Origin: Hyphomonas sp. BRH_c22
GTDB taxonomy: Bacteria; Pseudomonadota; Alphaproteobacteria; Caulobacterales; Hyphomonadaceae
Direction of reading: 5' to 3'
Length of the DNA: 64,000 bases
NCBI RefSeq assembly: GCF_000961795.1
Contig: NZ_LADU01000090.1
Location: 1-64,000, forward strand
Shown: positions 45,803 to 56,923 of the stretch, piece after piece
Position numbering within the stretch: the first letter of the stretch is position 1
Layout: every line of letters begins with the position of its first letter
The notes under the pieces: generated by a model
What the model was told of the DNA's origin: nothing
The model's input: the letters and a program-made list of their open reading frames with translations, nothing else
Databases searched by the model: none
Translations under genes and position numbers: made by a program

Positions 45803-48133
45803 ATGAGTTCCAATCCGAATCGCCTCTCTATCAGCCAGATGGCTGCCGCGCGTCCGCCAGAAGCGGCGGGCGAAGCGGCCTATCTTGCAGGCCTCAACCC
45901 GGAACAGCGCGAAGCCGTGCTGCACACCGATGGCCCGCTGCTGGTCCTCGCCGGTGCCGGCACCGGCAAGACGCGCGTGCTGACCACGCGCCTTGCCCAT
46001 ATCATCGCCACGAAAAAGGCCTGGCCGAGCCAGACGCTGACCGTCACCTTCACCAACAAGGCCGCACGCGAAATGCGTGAGCGCGCGCTGAAGCTGATCG
46101 GCCCGGACGGCGAGGGCCTGCGCTGGCTTGGCACGTTCCACGCGATCAGCGCGCAGATATTGCGGGCCCATGCCGAGCTCGTGGGCCTGAAATCCAGCTT
46201 CACCATCCTCGATACCGACGATCAGGTGCGCCTCTGCAAGCAGGTCATCCAGGCCGAAAACATTGACCCCAAGCGCTGGACACCGCGCTTCCTCGCCAGC
46301 CTGATCGATGGCTGGAAGAACCGCGCGCTGACACCAGACCGCGTGCCATCGGAAGACGCCCACCTCTTTGCCGATGGCAAGGGCATCAAATGTTACGAGA
46401 TCTACCAGAACCGGCTGAAGGTGCTGAACGCCTGCGATTTCGGCGATCTGCTGGTGCACAATATCACCCTGTTCCGCGACAACCCGGATGTCCTGAAGGA
46501 TTATCACGCCCGCTTCAAATACATCCTCGTGGACGAGTACCAGGATACCAACGTCGCCCAATACCTGTGGCTGCGCATGCTGGCGCAGGGCAGCCACAAT
46601 ATCTGCTGCGTGGGCGATGACGACCAGTCAATCTATGGCTGGCGCGGCGCGGAAGTGGACAATATCCTGCGTTTCGAGAAGGATTTCGCGGGCGCGAAGG
46701 TGATCCGGCTGGAACGCAACTATCGCTCGACCCGGCACATCCTTGCGGCTGCCTCCAGCGTGATCAGCCACAATCGCGGGCGTCTGGGCAAGACGCTCTT
46801 CGTGGGCGATGACAGCCCGTCCGACAGCGTTGACGCGGAAAAGGTCAAGGTGCGCGGCCTGTGGGATGGCGAGGCGGAAAGCCGCCTGATCGCCGACGAT
46901 ATCGAAAGCTGGGTGCGTGGCGGCGGCAAGCATGACGACTGCGCCGTTCTGGTGCGCGCCTCCTGGCAGATGCGGGCCTTCGAGGAGCGCTTCATCATGC
47001 TGGGCATTCCCTACCGCGTGATCGGCGGCCCGCGCTTCTTCGAGCGGGCCGAGATCCGCGATGCCATGGCCTATCTGCGCCTGATCCGCTCGCCCGACGA
47101 CGACCTCGCCTTCGAGCGGGTGGTCAACGAGCCGAAACGCGGTGTCGGCAACACCACTTTGGCCAAGCTGCAGGCCTATGCGCGGGCCGACGGACGCAGC
47201 CTGTACACGCTGACGCCGATGGTCCTGCAGACAGACGAGATCAAGGGCGGGGCCAAACGCGGCCTCACGCAGTTCATCGACCATATCAGCATGTGGCGCG
47301 ACAAGTATGCGAACGGGCTGCCGCATACCGAGCTGGCCGAAATGATTCTTGAGGAGTCCGGCTATACCGATATGCTGCAGAAGGATCGCAGCCCGCAGGC
47401 CCAGACCCGGCTCGACAACCTGAAGGAACTCGTCCGGTCGATGGGGGAATTCGATACGCTGGCGGGCTTTCTCGAACATGTTGAGCTGGTGATGGATGCG
47501 TCCAGCGGCGGGGCAGGGGAGGACCAGGTCCAGATTCTCACCCTGCACGGCGCCAAGGGGCTCGAATGGCCGATGGTCTTCCTGCCGGGCTGGGAGGAGG
47601 AAGTCTTCCCGTCGCGCCGCAGCCTCGATGAAAGTGGCCTGAAGGGCCTCGAGGAAGAGCGCCGGCTCGCCTATGTCGGCATCACACGGGCGCGTGCCCG
47701 CGCCTATATCTCCTTCGTCGCCAATCGCCAGATCTATGGCCGCTGGCAAAGCGTCATGCCGAGCCGTTTCGTTGACGAACTGCCCCACGACCATGTCGAT
47801 GCCATGAGCGAGACCGGCTTTTCCGGCCTGCCGGGCGGCGAAGAGGCCTTTTCGGGAACGATGGAAGATCTGGGTGCCCGCTCGTCCTATGACAGCCCCG
47901 GCTGGAAACGCCTGCAGGAGAACGCCTCGCGCACCCCCTCACGGCCCCCTTCCGACGCCGGTCCCCTCACCGCCACAGCCGGGGGTGCCAGCACGTTCAC
48001 GGCCGGGTCGCGCGTCTTTCACGACAAGTTCGGCTACGGCAAAGTGGTGTTTTCGGAAGGCAACAAGCTCACGGTCGACTTTGACAAGACCGGCCGCAAG
48101 AAGGTCATCTCCACCTTCGTGACAGCTGCCTGA
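45803..48133 (+). CDS. UvrD/PcrA-type superfamily 1A DNA helicase
   Basis: A 776-residue 3'-5' DNA helicase. Walker A GAGTGKT (51-57), TFTNKAAREM, TFHAI, motif II VDEYQDTN, DDDQSIYGWRGA, LERNYRST, and the late motifs VNEPKRGVG, TLHGAKGLEWPMVFLPG and EERRLAYVGITRAR are all present. It acts in excision and replication repair. The C-terminal end carries a Pro/Thr-rich linker and a Tudor-like tail (SRVFHDKFGYGKVVFSEGNKLTVDFDKTGRKKVI) as in PcrA, which binds RNA polymerase. The start is taken at 45803; no strong ribosome site is seen, and an ATG at 45839 is possible. Confidence 0.96.
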   Translation: MSSNPNRLSISQMAAARPPEAAGEAAYLAGLNPEQREAVLHTDGPLLVLAGAGTGKTRVLTTRLAHIIATKKAWPSQTLTVTFTNKAAREMRERALKLIGPDGEGLRWLGTFHAISAQILRAHAELVGLKSSFTILDTDDQVRLCKQVIQAENIDPKRWTPRFLASLIDGWKNRALTPDRVPSEDAHLFADGKGIKCYEIYQNRLKVLNACDFGDLLVHNITLFRDNPDVLKDYHARFKYILVDEYQDTNVAQYLWLRMLAQGSHNICCVGDDDQSIYGWRGAEVDNILRFEKDFAGAKVIRLERNYRSTRHILAAASSVISHNRGRLGKTLFVGDDSPSDSVDAEKVKVRGLWDGEAESRLIADDIESWVRGGGKHDDCAVLVRASWQMRAFEERFIMLGIPYRVIGGPRFFERAEIRDAMAYLRLIRSPDDDLAFERVVNEPKRGVGNTTLAKLQAYARADGRSLYTLTPMVLQTDEIKGGAKRGLTQFIDHISMWRDKYANGLPHTELAEMILEESGYTDMLQKDRSPQAQTRLDNLKELVRSMGEFDTLAGFLEHVELVMDASSGGAGEDQVQILTLHGAKGLEWPMVFLPGWEEEVFPSRRSLDESGLKGLEEERRLAYVGITRARARAYISFVANRQIYGRWQSVMPSRFVDELPHDHVDAMSETGFSGLPGGEEAFSGTMEDLGARSSYDSPGWKRLQENASRTPSRPPSDAGPLTATAGGASTFTAGSRVFHDKFGYGKVVFSEGNKLTVDFDKTGRKKVISTFVTAA

Positions 48134-49683
<1,550 letters not shown>

Positions 49684-49720
49684 GAAAAGCAGGCCGAAAA
49701 ACGGCAAGGAAACAAGGCGA

Positions 49721-50608
49721 ATGGCGCGCCTCAGCCGCTCAGGTCAGAAACCCGGCAAGCGCTCAGCAAAGCGTCTGATTCTCTTTGTCTTCATTTTCGG
49801 CGCCGCAGCGCTCGTCGTGGCCCAGTCCGCCCCGCAAATCCGCCATTTCTTCGATCCGGTCCGCACGGTTGCGGGTGACCGGCTCGGCGGCAATGACAGT
49901 GTCACTCTGTGGGCCCGGGTAACCGGACAGGTCGCACGCGAACGCCGCATCAAGGATCTCGAAGCCGAAGTGCGCGAACTGTCGCGCTACAAAGCCGCCG
50001 CCATTTCCATGGCCGAGCGCCTCGAAGCGTATGAGAATATCCTGAACCTGATGGGCGAGCCGCCGGTTCGCGGCGTCACGGCGCGGGTCACCGCCGAAAG
50101 CGACGGTCCGTTCGCGCAGACGCTGCTCGCCAATGCGGGCCGTGCCCAGGGCGTCGAGCCAGGCGCGATCGCTGTCAACGAAGGCGGCCTCGTCGGCCGC
50201 GTGATTCAACTGGGCGAACTTTCGTCCCGCATCCTGCTGATCACTGATTTCAACAGCCGCGTGCCCGTCATGGGCGAGGTCAGCGGTGTGCGCGCGATCC
50301 TGTACGGTGGCCGTGACGGGCTTGGCAGCCTGACCGACCTGCCTGAACGCAGCGGGTTCATCGAAGGCGAGCGTATCCTCACCTCGGCGGAAGGCGGCGC
50401 GTTCCCGCGCGGCCTGGTCGTTGGTGAAGCCCGGCTTCTGAGCGGCGAATGGCGTGTCAAATATGGCATGGCAAAGCGCTCGGGCGGGTATGTCCAGATG
50501 GTGCCGCCGCCGATGATCGAGGCGCCGGAACCGGTCGCAACCCTTCCTCAGGCAGAAGAGACCGATGCCCCGGCGCAGGCCAGCGCGGCACAGGGGGTGC
50601 GCCAGTAA
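49721..50608 (+). CDS. mreC: cell-shape protein MreC
   Basis: A 295-residue protein with a cytoplasmic basic start (RSGQKPGKRSAKR), one membrane segment (19-37), a coiled coil (75-105) and the two beta-barrel MreC domain (VTARVTAESDGPFAQTLLANAGRAQGV...GGLVGRVIQLGELSSRILLITDFNSRVPV). The last 40 residues are a Pro/Ala-rich tail. MreC links MreB to the periplasmic transpeptidase complex. Starts 37 bases after mreB with AAGGCG-type site; its stop shares one base with mreD ATG (TAATG). Confidence 0.95.
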   Translation: MARLSRSGQKPGKRSAKRLILFVFIFGAAALVVAQSAPQIRHFFDPVRTVAGDRLGGNDSVTLWARVTGQVARERRIKDLEAEVRELSRYKAAAISMAERLEAYENILNLMGEPPVRGVTARVTAESDGPFAQTLLANAGRAQGVEPGAIAVNEGGLVGRVIQLGELSSRILLITDFNSRVPVMGEVSGVRAILYGGRDGLGSLTDLPERSGFIEGERILTSAEGGAFPRGLVVGEARLLSGEWRVKYGMAKRSGGYVQMVPPPMIEAPEPVATLPQAEETDAPAQASAAQGVRQ

Positions 50609-51159
50609 TGGCCAAACGCACCTCCGGTCGCCAGCGCAAGAGCCTCTGGTCGCAATCGGGCCCGACACCCCGCCTCCTGTTTGGCGCCTTTGCCATTGCC
50701 GCCGTCGGTTTGCTCGGATTGACGCCCAAGACCCTGTTCGGTCTGTCCATCGCCTGGCCCTATGCGGCCCTCTGGGGCGCCGTGGGCTGGGGCCGTGTCG
50801 GCCTCTCGCTCCGCCCGATGCTTCTCCTGATCGTCTTCGGCCTGATCCAGGATATCAGTTTCAATGCGCCGTTCGGCTGTTTCGTGATCGTCAACCTGGT
50901 CGTTTACGGATTCAGCGCCTGGATCGCCAGCATGTTCGACGTGATGAACGAGCCTCTGGTAGCGGTCGTAGCGCCCGTATTGCAGTTCATCTCGGGATTC
51001 CTCGTGCTCTGGCTACTCGCGAGCGCGCTTGAAGACCATGCCGTGCGCGCCACGCCATTGCTGGCAGCGTTGCTGACCACCGGTGTGATCTATGCGATGA
51101 GCCACAGGCTTTTCGACCTGGGCCGCACCCCCGGGCAGCAGGTGGGGCAGGCGACATGA
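50608..51159 (+). CDS. mreD: cell-shape protein MreD
   Basis: A 183-residue integral membrane protein with about five hydrophobic segments and a basic N-terminal tail; identity rests on length, topology and position between mreC and mrdA, since MreD sequences diverge widely. The motif LIFGLIQDISFNAPFG is the conserved MreD part (G-L-x-x-D). Four-base overlap with the following gene (ATGA). Confidence 0.9.
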   Translation: MAKRTSGRQRKSLWSQSGPTPRLLFGAFAIAAVGLLGLTPKTLFGLSIAWPYAALWGAVGWGRVGLSLRPMLLLIVFGLIQDISFNAPFGCFVIVNLVVYGFSAWIASMFDVMNEPLVAVVAPVLQFISGFLVLWLLASALEDHAVRATPLLAALLTTGVIYAMSHRLFDLGRTPGQQVGQAT

Positions 51160-53087
51160 GTCACAAGCCCAGCATCGAGGATGATTTCAGCCGCCGCATG
51201 ATCCTTGCGGCCGGGGCCGGCGGCGTGGTCTGGGCCGGTCTGATTGCGCGCCTGTTCCAGCTGCAGGTCCTGGAAAGCGAGAAATACCAGGCGGCCGCGG
51301 AAGACAACCATATCAAGCTGGCCCTGGCGCCGCCCCAGCGCGGCCGTATCCTTGACCGTTTCGGCAAGCCGCTGGCCTCCCACCGCCGCGCCGGACGCGT
51401 GTCGATCGTTCCGGAACAGACGAGGGATCCGGCCGCCACGCTCGCAAAGATTGCCGCGCTCATCGAGCTGCCTGATGAGCGTGTCGAAAAGCTGATCAAG
51501 GAGATCGCCACCAGCCGGCGCCGCAATGCGGGCTTCGTTCCGGTCATCGTGGCCAATGAACTGACCTATGAGGACTTTGCCAGCATGAACGTGCATGCGG
51601 CGGAAATCCCCGGCGTGCAGGTCGAGATGGCGCTGACCCGCTCCTATCCGCGCGGCCGCGACCTTGCCCACGTGCTCGGCTATGTTGCGCGTGCCAGCCA
51701 GGATGATCTCGACCGCCTCTCGGTCGGCATGGTCGACGATGAAGCCAAGCGGCTGGAAAAGCTGTTCCGCCATCCTGACATGCGCACGGGGCGTCAGGGC
51801 ATGGAGCGCTTTGCCGAGGAATGGCTGCGCGGCAAGCCCGGCTTCCGCAAGCAGGTCACCAATGCCCATGGCCGCGTGATCGAGGAGATCCCGGACGAGA
51901 AGTTCGCGCCTGTGGCCGGCAAGGACCTCTACATCACCATCGATTCCGAACTCCAGCGCGCCGCGATCGAACGCTTTGGCGAAGAGAGTGGCGCGGCAGT
52001 CGTACTCGATGTGGAAACCGGCGATGTGCTGGCCATGGTCTCGACGCCGGCCTTCGACCCGAACGATTTCGTCAACGGCATTTCCGGCTCGGCCTATGCC
52101 GCGCTGCGCGACAATCCGCGCTCGCCGCTTTATCCGCGCGCCCATGGCGGCGTCTATCCGCCCGGCTCCACGTTCAAGATGGTGGTCGCAACGGCTGCGC
52201 TGGAATCCGGCGCCGTCAAGCCGACGGACCGCGTGCATTGCAACCGCTACTACCATTTCGGCAACCGCACCTGGCACTGCTGGAAAAAGGGCGGTCACGG
52301 TTCGGTCGACATGCACAGCGCCATCAAGGGCTCGTGCGACGTCTACTTCTACGAGATTGCCCGGCGAACCGGCGTTGATGCCATCGCCGCGACGGCGCGC
52401 AAGTTCGGCTTCGGCGAAGCCTGGACGCTCGGCATGACCGGCGCGCGGGGCGGCCTGGTGCCGGATCCTGAATGGAAACAGAAGGCGCTCGGCGAGCAAT
52501 GGTATGAAGGCGAGACGCTGAACTTCGGCATCGGTCAGGGACAGCTTGGCGTGACTCCGCTCCAGCTCGCGCTGATGACGGCCCGCATCGCCAGCGAGGG
52601 ACACAGTCTTAAGCCGAAACTCGTCGGCCTTGGACCGAAGACCGAACAGGATGGCATTCTCGATGCGCCGCTTGACGGCGACATCATGCGCCGCATGAAG
52701 GCTGGCATGTTTGGCGTGACGTCCGAAGGCGGCGGTACGGCCTACCGTTCCGGCGATCTTGGCCTTGGCGGGCCGCGCCTCGCTGGCAAGACGGGCACGG
52801 CGCAGGTGCGCCGCATCACTCAGGCCGAGCGTGACAAGGGCATCCGCAAGGGGGACGAAATCGAGCGCGAACTGCGCGATCATGCCCTGTTCGTGGCATA
52901 TGCCCCGGCGGATGATCCGAAATATGCGATTGCCGTCGTGGTCGAGCATGGTGAAGGCGGCTCGTCCACGGCCGCGCCGCTCGCGCGCGACATTCTCCAT
53001 TTCGCCCTCAAGAATGACAGCCGCCGCAAGCCCGCCTACGGGCAGACGGCCTCTGTCAATACGCCCGGACAAGGCGAACCGACATGA
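51156..53087 (+). CDS. mrdA: penicillin-binding protein 2 (elongasome transpeptidase)
   Basis: A 643-residue class B PBP. A membrane anchor at about residues 15-35 (MILAAGAGGVVWAGLIARLFQLQVL) is followed by the dimerisation region and the transpeptidase domain with SxxK in PGSTFKMV (catalytic Ser), the second motif SCD in IKGSCDVYFYE, and KTGTAQ. It cross-links new side-wall peptidoglycan with RodA. Some PBP2 proteins have SSD or SAD at motif 2, so SCD is within range. Overlaps mreD and rodA by four bases each, so the three are translationally coupled. Confidence 0.97.
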   Translation: MSHKPSIEDDFSRRMILAAGAGGVVWAGLIARLFQLQVLESEKYQAAAEDNHIKLALAPPQRGRILDRFGKPLASHRRAGRVSIVPEQTRDPAATLAKIAALIELPDERVEKLIKEIATSRRRNAGFVPVIVANELTYEDFASMNVHAAEIPGVQVEMALTRSYPRGRDLAHVLGYVARASQDDLDRLSVGMVDDEAKRLEKLFRHPDMRTGRQGMERFAEEWLRGKPGFRKQVTNAHGRVIEEIPDEKFAPVAGKDLYITIDSELQRAAIERFGEESGAAVVLDVETGDVLAMVSTPAFDPNDFVNGISGSAYAALRDNPRSPLYPRAHGGVYPPGSTFKMVVATAALESGAVKPTDRVHCNRYYHFGNRTWHCWKKGGHGSVDMHSAIKGSCDVYFYEIARRTGVDAIAATARKFGFGEAWTLGMTGARGGLVPDPEWKQKALGEQWYEGETLNFGIGQGQLGVTPLQLALMTARIASEGHSLKPKLVGLGPKTEQDGILDAPLDGDIMRRMKAGMFGVTSEGGGTAYRSGDLGLGGPRLAGKTGTAQVRRITQAERDKGIRKGDEIERELRDHALFVAYAPADDPKYAIAVVVEHGEGGSSTAAPLARDILHFALKNDSRRKPAYGQTASVNTPGQGEPT

Positions 53088-54289
53088 GCCGCGACGGCTA
53101 TACCGGGTTCAGCCGCGGCGAGGCGCGCACGCGTACGGCCCGCTCGCTCTCGTTCGAGAATGTCGGGCCGCTCGGCAAACTGGCCAAACTGCCCTGGGGT
53201 TTCATCCTCCTGATTGTCGCGATGGCACTGACCGGCATCGCGATGCTGTATTCGTCAACGCACACCAATTCGAGCGAAGCCAACCTCTGGCACCTCCAAC
53301 TGTCTCGCTTCGGGATGAGCTTCGTCGTGATGATTGGCCTGGCCCTGTTGCCATTGTCGCTCTGGCGCACGCTGGCGCTCCCGGCCTATGCGTTCACCAT
53401 CGTGTTGCTCATCCTCGTCGAAGTAATGGGCGTGACGGGCGGCGGCGCGCAACGCTGGCTGCAGATCGGCCCGGTTGCGGTGCAGCCGTCCGAATTCGCC
53501 AAGCTGGCCACCACGATGGCGCTTGCCTGGTATTATGACCGCGTCATCACGCCGACCTCCGGGCGCATCCTCATCCATGTTGGCGCGCTGGTTATCATGC
53601 TCATTCCCGCCGCGCTGATCTTCAAGCAGCCGGACTTCGGCACGACGCTCGCACTGGTGGCTTCCGGCGGCGTCATCGTCTTCCTGGCGGGCCTGTCCAT
53701 GCGGGTCATCCTCGCGGGGATCGCTGCAGGCATCGCGGCCATTCCCGGGGTCTATTTCATACTTGCCGATTACCAGCGCGAGCGGGTCGACACGTTCCTG
53801 TCGCAACTGACGGGGGAATCGACCAATGCGCTGGGTGAGAGCTACCAGATCGAGCAGGGCCTGATCGCCATTGGCGGCGGCGGTGTCAACGGCAAGGGTT
53901 GGCTGCAGGGCATCCAGTCACAGCAGGATTACGTGCCCGAGCAGCATACAGATTTCATCCTGACAGTGATTGGCGAGGAATTCGGTTTCATCGGCACCGC
54001 AACCCTTCTGCTCGGTTTTGCCGTCATTCTCGGCTGGGCCTTCTATTCGGCTTTCCAGTCGCAAAGCTGGTTCGGGCGGCTCGCCTCGGCAGGTGCGGCG
54101 GCCACGGTGGCGTTCTATATCGTGTTCAATGTCGGCATGGTCATAGGCCTGCTCCCTGTGGTCGGCATGCCCTTGCCCCTCATATCCTATGGCGGCACAG
54201 CCCTGCTCACGACCATGGCCTGCTTCGGCCTGATCCTGGCGGCGCACATGCACAGGGACGAAAAACTGTCCTCGACGGGGCTCATCTGA
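53084..54289 (+). CDS. rodA: rod-shape glycosyltransferase RodA (SEDS)
   Basis: A 401-residue SEDS protein with ten or so membrane segments. Family hallmarks: QRWLQIGPVAVQPSEFAKL, the catalytic-type Asp region in FKQPDFGTTLALVASG, the periplasmic loop with QIEQGLIAIGGGGVNGKGWLQG and EQHTDFILTVIGEEFGFIG, and GMVIGLLPVVGMPLPLISYGGTALL. RodA polymerises lipid II during elongation with PBP2, whose gene is directly upstream. Last gene of the cluster. Confidence 0.97.
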   Translation: MSRDGYTGFSRGEARTRTARSLSFENVGPLGKLAKLPWGFILLIVAMALTGIAMLYSSTHTNSSEANLWHLQLSRFGMSFVVMIGLALLPLSLWRTLALPAYAFTIVLLILVEVMGVTGGGAQRWLQIGPVAVQPSEFAKLATTMALAWYYDRVITPTSGRILIHVGALVIMLIPAALIFKQPDFGTTLALVASGGVIVFLAGLSMRVILAGIAAGIAAIPGVYFILADYQRERVDTFLSQLTGESTNALGESYQIEQGLIAIGGGGVNGKGWLQGIQSQQDYVPEQHTDFILTVIGEEFGFIGTATLLLGFAVILGWAFYSAFQSQSWFGRLASAGAAATVAFYIVFNVGMVIGLLPVVGMPLPLISYGGTALLTTMACFGLILAAHMHRDEKLSSTGLI

Positions 54290-54374
54290 CCCGGTAGCAG
54301 AGCCCTGAATTGATTTTTATGCCGCGAACGCTAGGGTCGCGCGAAATCATTTACCCCCGGGGAGAGGGCATCAT

Positions 54375-55790
54375 ATGGCAGGCGTCGGTCGCAAGACAGA
54401 TACGTGGAGTTCGCGTTTCGGATTCATCATGGCGGCGGTCGGGTCCTCCGTCGGTCTCGGAAATTTCTGGCGGTTTCCCTATACCGCCGGCGAAGAGGGC
54501 GGCGGCGCGTTCATCGCAATCTACCTCGCCTGCGTCCTGTTGATCGGCCTGCCGCTCCTGATGGCGGAATATGCCATGGGCCGCAAATCCGGCATGTCGG
54601 CCATTGAAGGCATCCAGTCGCTCGCCCGCGCCGAGAGCCGGAGCCAGAACTGGGGCATCGCAACCTGGATCGGCACGCTGACAGCCTTTTTCATCAGCAC
54701 GTTCTATGTCGTGATTTCAGCCTGGCTGGTGGCATTCTTCATCCAGTCATTCGGCGGCTTTTCCGGTATGGACGCAGCAGCGTCCGGCCAGAACTTTGTC
54801 GACACGATCGGGCAGGGCGAACATCCGCTGCGCTCGAAATGGTATATTCTGTTCCTGCTGGCCTGTTTCATCGGCGCCAATGTCATCATCGTCGGGCGCG
54901 GCGTGAAAGGCGGCATTGAGCGAGCGTCAACCATCCTGATGCCGGCCTTCTTTGTCATGCTGATCGTCGTGGTGATATTCTCGATGACCAATGGTGACAC
55001 CGCGCGGGCAGCGTCCTTCATCCTCGAGCCCAAATGGGAAGATGTCGGCTTCAAGACCTTCCTGGCTGCCATCGGCCAGGCCTTCTTTTCCATCGGCGTT
55101 GGCGTTGGCCTGATGGTGACCTATGGCGCCTATCTGTCGAAAGATACCGACATTCCGCGCTCATCCCTTATCGTCGTGGGGTCTGACACACTGGTGGCGC
55201 TGGTCGCAGGCTTCGCCATCTTCCCGATCGTCTTCGCAGCCGGTCTTGACCCGGCCGGTGGCCCCAGCCTGTTCTTCGTCTCCATGCCCGTCGCCTTCGG
55301 CGCAATTCCGGGCGGGGCGATCTTTGCATCAGTCTTCTTCGCGCTGGCCCTTTTTGCGGCCTTCACGTCGTCGATTTCGCTCATGGAAGTCAGTGTGTCC
55401 TGGCTTGAGGAACGCCAGGGCGTCACGCGTCTGGGCGCATCAGTCGGCATCGGCTTCTCGATGTTCATGATCGGGGCGGCTTACGTGTTCTCGCTCGAAT
55501 ATCTCGACTTCATGGACTTCATGACCGAGGGCCTGCTGCTGCCATTGGGCGGCCTGCTGACAGCGACATTCGCGGGCTGGATACTCAGTCGCGACATGCT
55601 GACCTCGGAGCTTGGCGAAGGCACGATCATGAATGCCTGGCGCTTCCTGATGCGCTGGTTCGTGCCGCCATTCATCGCGGTCATCCTGGTGTTCGGTTTC
55701 ATGGACAAGATCCAGGACCAGTATCACGTGCCACTGCCAGGCGTGTTGACCATGCTGCTGGGCCCCAACTGGGTGCCGCCTGCCGAATAA
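54375..55790 (+). CDS. sodium-dependent neurotransmitter-symporter family (NSS) transporter
   Basis: A 471-residue transporter with 11-12 membrane segments and the LeuT-type start GFIMAAVGSSVGLGNFWRFPY, whose unwound first helix binds sodium and substrate; the second symmetry half includes FFSIGVGVGLMVTYGAYL. Bacterial NSS proteins import amino acids such as leucine, tyrosine or tryptophan, so amino acid uptake is likely. The N-terminal ribosome site is GGGGAGAGGG. Gap to rodA: 85 bases. Convergent with the iminopeptidase gene. Confidence 0.94.
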   Translation: MAGVGRKTDTWSSRFGFIMAAVGSSVGLGNFWRFPYTAGEEGGGAFIAIYLACVLLIGLPLLMAEYAMGRKSGMSAIEGIQSLARAESRSQNWGIATWIGTLTAFFISTFYVVISAWLVAFFIQSFGGFSGMDAAASGQNFVDTIGQGEHPLRSKWYILFLLACFIGANVIIVGRGVKGGIERASTILMPAFFVMLIVVVIFSMTNGDTARAASFILEPKWEDVGFKTFLAAIGQAFFSIGVGVGLMVTYGAYLSKDTDIPRSSLIVVGSDTLVALVAGFAIFPIVFAAGLDPAGGPSLFFVSMPVAFGAIPGGAIFASVFFALALFAAFTSSISLMEVSVSWLEERQGVTRLGASVGIGFSMFMIGAAYVFSLEYLDFMDFMTEGLLLPLGGLLTATFAGWILSRDMLTSELGEGTIMNAWRFLMRWFVPPFIAVILVFGFMDKIQDQYHVPLPGVLTMLLGPNWVPPAE

Positions 55791-55801
55791 CCCGTGTCCG
55801 G

Positions 55802-55821
55802 CCCCCGGCATCAGCCGGGGG
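55802..55821. terminator. shared hairpin terminator between the NSS and pip genes
   Basis: CCCCCGGC-ATCA-GCCGGGGG, a perfect eight-pair stem with a four-base loop, fills the gap between the two convergent stop codons. Lacking a T tract on either side, it would act from both directions with limited strength or with Rho. Confidence 0.6.
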
Positions 55822-56811
55822 TCACGCCTTTACAGCAGGCAGGAACTGGTCGGCCATTTCGTCCGTGGCCTGAATCAATTTGTCGACAATGCCCGGCTCC
55901 ATGGACGAGTGACCTGCATCCGGAATGATGTGCAGGTCCGCCCTGGGCCATACTTTTGACAGCGCCCAGGCGGTCGATATCGGCGTCACCACGTCGTAGC
56001 GGCCGTGAACGATCACGCCTGGCACATCCTGCAGGGTGCGCTCGGCCTCTTCGAGCAGCCAGGAATCGTGGGCAAAGAAGCCGCGATTGACGAAGTAATG
56101 GCATTCGATCCGCGCGAAGGCATCGACGAAATCATCCTCGTTGAAACGCGGCGGCGTGGTCACCGGTCCCTTGATCGACAAGGTCTCGCCTTCCCAGCGG
56201 GCCCAGGCCCGGGCCGCCTCGATCCGCGCTGTCTTGTCTGCGCCGATCAGGCGCCGATGGAACGCGGTCAGCAAGTCTCCGCGCTCGTCCTCGGGAATGG
56301 GCGCGACGTAGCGGTCATAGGAATCCGGGAACAGGCGGCTGGCGCCTGACTGGTAGAACCAGCTGATCTCGGCCTTCGACACAAGGAACACGCCGCGCAG
56401 GATGATGCCCAGCACACGTTCGGTATGGGTCACTGCATAGGCCAGCGACAAGGTCGAGCCCCACGATCCGCCAAAAACCACCCATTGGTCGACGCCAACA
56501 TGCTCGCGCAGCGTTTCCATGTCGTCGACCAGGTCCCAGGTCGTGTTCTCGCGAAGTTCCGAGTGCGGAGTCGAGCGGCCGCAGCCGCGCTGGTCGAACA
56601 GGAAGATGCGATAGCGGGCCGGATCAAAAAACCGTCGCATTTCAGGGTTGGATCCCCCGCCGGGGCCGCCATGCAGCGCGACAACCGGAACGCCGTCAGG
56701 ATTGCCTGATTCTTCCCAATAGATTTCGTGCAGTTCGGAGACGCGCAAGCGGCCGCTGCGCCGGGATTCGTGCCTCTGGTACAATGTGCGGCGGGTTTGG
56801 CGTTTATTCAT
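55822..56811 (-). CDS. pip: prolyl iminopeptidase
   Basis: A 329-residue alpha/beta-hydrolase of the S33 family. Visible features: oxyanion HGGPGGGSNPEMRRFFDP, catalytic Ser in GGSWGS, Asp in HGRYDVV and His in DAGHSS, and the DQRGCGRSTPH motif specific to prolyl iminopeptidases. It removes N-terminal proline from peptides in the cytoplasm. Normal length and no signal peptide. Convergent with the NSS gene and sharing its hairpin. Confidence 0.95.
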   Translation of the reverse strand: MNKRQTRRTLYQRHESRRSGRLRVSELHEIYWEESGNPDGVPVVALHGGPGGGSNPEMRRFFDPARYRIFLFDQRGCGRSTPHSELRENTTWDLVDDMETLREHVGVDQWVVFGGSWGSTLSLAYAVTHTERVLGIILRGVFLVSKAEISWFYQSGASRLFPDSYDRYVAPIPEDERGDLLTAFHRRLIGADKTARIEAARAWARWEGETLSIKGPVTTPPRFNEDDFVDAFARIECHYFVNRGFFAHDSWLLEEAERTLQDVPGVIVHGRYDVVTPISTAWALSKVWPRADLHIIPDAGHSSMEPGIVDKLIQATDEMADQFLPAVKA

Positions 56812-56923
56812 GCGTTCTTCACTATTTGTCAGCCAGTCTGGGAACTAATACTGGACTTGGCTTATTACCATTCGTAAGGATTATTACGGGTGGGGACCCG
56901 ATCAGGTGTTTAGGTGGCCATTG

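Noticed and set aside
51090..53072. 660-residue open frame on the minus strand opposite mrdA, and similar long frames opposite fumC (36464-37894), ilvC (3806-5071) and the helicase
   Set aside because: They lie exactly opposite genes with full family signatures, lack ribosome sites and domains, and are the expected mirror of high-GC codon bias.
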